From Rhyacophila brunnea (taxonomy: Eukaryota; Arthropoda; Insecta; Trichoptera; Rhyacophilidae): DNA of 64,000 nt. Each line of letters opens with the position of its first letter. Position 1 is the first letter of the stretch. The position numbers were made by a program, and so were the translations under genes. Positions 63,186 to 64,000 of the stretch are shown here, piece by piece. The stretch spans positions 186,001 to 250,000 of the forward strand of contig JAGYXB010001967.1 of NCBI GenBank assembly GCA_022495005.1. Reading direction: 5' to 3'. The notes beneath the pieces are model-generated. The model ran no database searches and had not been told where the DNA came from. It saw nothing but the letters and a program-made list of their open reading frames with translations.

Positions 63186-64000
63186 ATCGTCTCAGTGGGT
63201 CTATTCTATACTTATCGAACACTAAATTGATAAATAGTATCAAACTTAAGGTAGGTTTGTATCAAAATATTAGCACTTATTGTAACAATTACACGAAGCT
63301 GGTTTTTATTGGCGCAATAAGTGCGATATTTTAACAGCAGCAAGATAGGTGTTATCACTTTATCATTTTAGCGGTCGATAAGCATAGAATAGACCAACTG
63401 TTCTGGCAGAACACACTAACTGGAGAATACTAGTTTTGAGTAATTTGACTTTGAAGTTGTTAAAATGTTTGAAATGGTCTATCATGTGAGTTTATTAAGT
63501 AATCGTAAAAAGGATGACTTTCAAATAAAGACTGTTTATTTATTAAGAAGGTATCCAGACAGTAATGTTTGAAATAAGGAACATTTTGGTATAACTAACT
63601 CAAATTTAGAATTAGTGCCAGAACAGTGACGATATCTGCGTGCGAAATAAAATCTAGAAAAATGTTACGTTGAATAGGTAAAATGGAAGTGGGCATGGTT
63701 ACATTTATTGTCAATTGGCGCCCATGACGTAAATGCTAATTGCTAATATGAAATGCGTGAAAATTGTATATTATTGTGTAATTTATTTTTATCTATGGTA
63801 TAGAATTATAGATAGTGTATGGTGTAAGTTATAATTATATTATAAAGCGTAACACAGCTGGAAAAATATAATATTTCATATCTACTTGATCTCAGAATAA
63901 TTTCAACAAATTAACTTAACGACTCATTATAGACGTAATGGACGTTTAACTGAACGACAGTAGAGTTATTGCATTACGATGTGTGACCAAATTGCAAACA
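63186..64000. other. continuing transporter intron, nothing recognised
   Basis: AT-rich to the window end. No TM2 exon of the transporter is visible. Confidence 0.4.

Overview
The window is 64 kb of AT-rich, gene-poor insect nuclear DNA. A lepidopteran (moth or butterfly) is the best guess. The guess rests on the base composition, the frequent runs of the kind 'taggtacctact', the degenerate TTAGG-rich repeats, the mix of small TTAA-, TA- and 8-bp-TSD DNA elements, the decayed RTE-like LINE tails and the tRNA-derived SINEs. It is an inference from sequence style and no search was run. There are no bacterial or viral genes, no operons and no CRISPR array. Nearly all short open frames here are chance frames in AT-rich non-coding DNA.

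Only two real protein-coding genes can be supported, each by isolated exons with good splice sites. (1) On the minus strand, 13630-13745 is one 116-bp exon of the neurobeachin/rugose gene. It encodes the linker into the BEACH domain and the start of that domain ([20 protein letters not shown]) and is flanked by a consensus donor and acceptor. No neighbouring exon was recognised, so it sits in very large introns. (2) On the plus strand, 54056-54182 and 61602-61731 are the first coding exons of an MFS sugar transporter of the facilitated trehalose transporter (Tret1-like) type. They join in phase to give 64 residues, covering the cytosolic N-terminus, TM1 and the Q-A-S-W-I motif before TM2. A possible 5'-UTR exon ends at a GTAAGT donor at 40603, and the remaining exons lie beyond 64000. 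The two genes converge or are nested on opposite strands.

The rest is intron or intergenic sequence carrying transposable elements. Three non-autonomous hAT-like elements have perfect 8-bp target duplications: 41316-41552, 50216-50962 and 60637-61192. Two TTAA-bounded families are present: family A at 17325-17974, 20191-20520 and 25061-25934, and family B at 7362-8351, 30800-31136 and 45229-46016. Two B copies are almost identical. There are TA-flanked MITEs (32081-32325, 37142-37296) and long-arm fold-back elements (34107-34340, 39285-39482). One fold-back at 28918-29248 carries a hammerhead-ribozyme-like core in each arm. A tRNA-headed SINE family has about four copies (46880-47040, 50076-50205, 58983-59230, 60061-60300). 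LINE remnants occur at 15211-15405, 21143-21360, 27685-27788, 44865-45205, 51227-51448 and 62524-63185.

By region: 1-13.6 kb is rugose intron with tRNA-like relics, family B and a hAT relic. 13.7-40 kb is presumed rugose intron or intergenic DNA, dense with nested MITEs. 40-54 kb holds the candidate transporter promoter, the first intron and the B3, hAT and LINE elements. 54-64 kb is the 5' part of the transporter gene, with a 7.4-kb intron containing two SINEs, a MITE and a hAT element.
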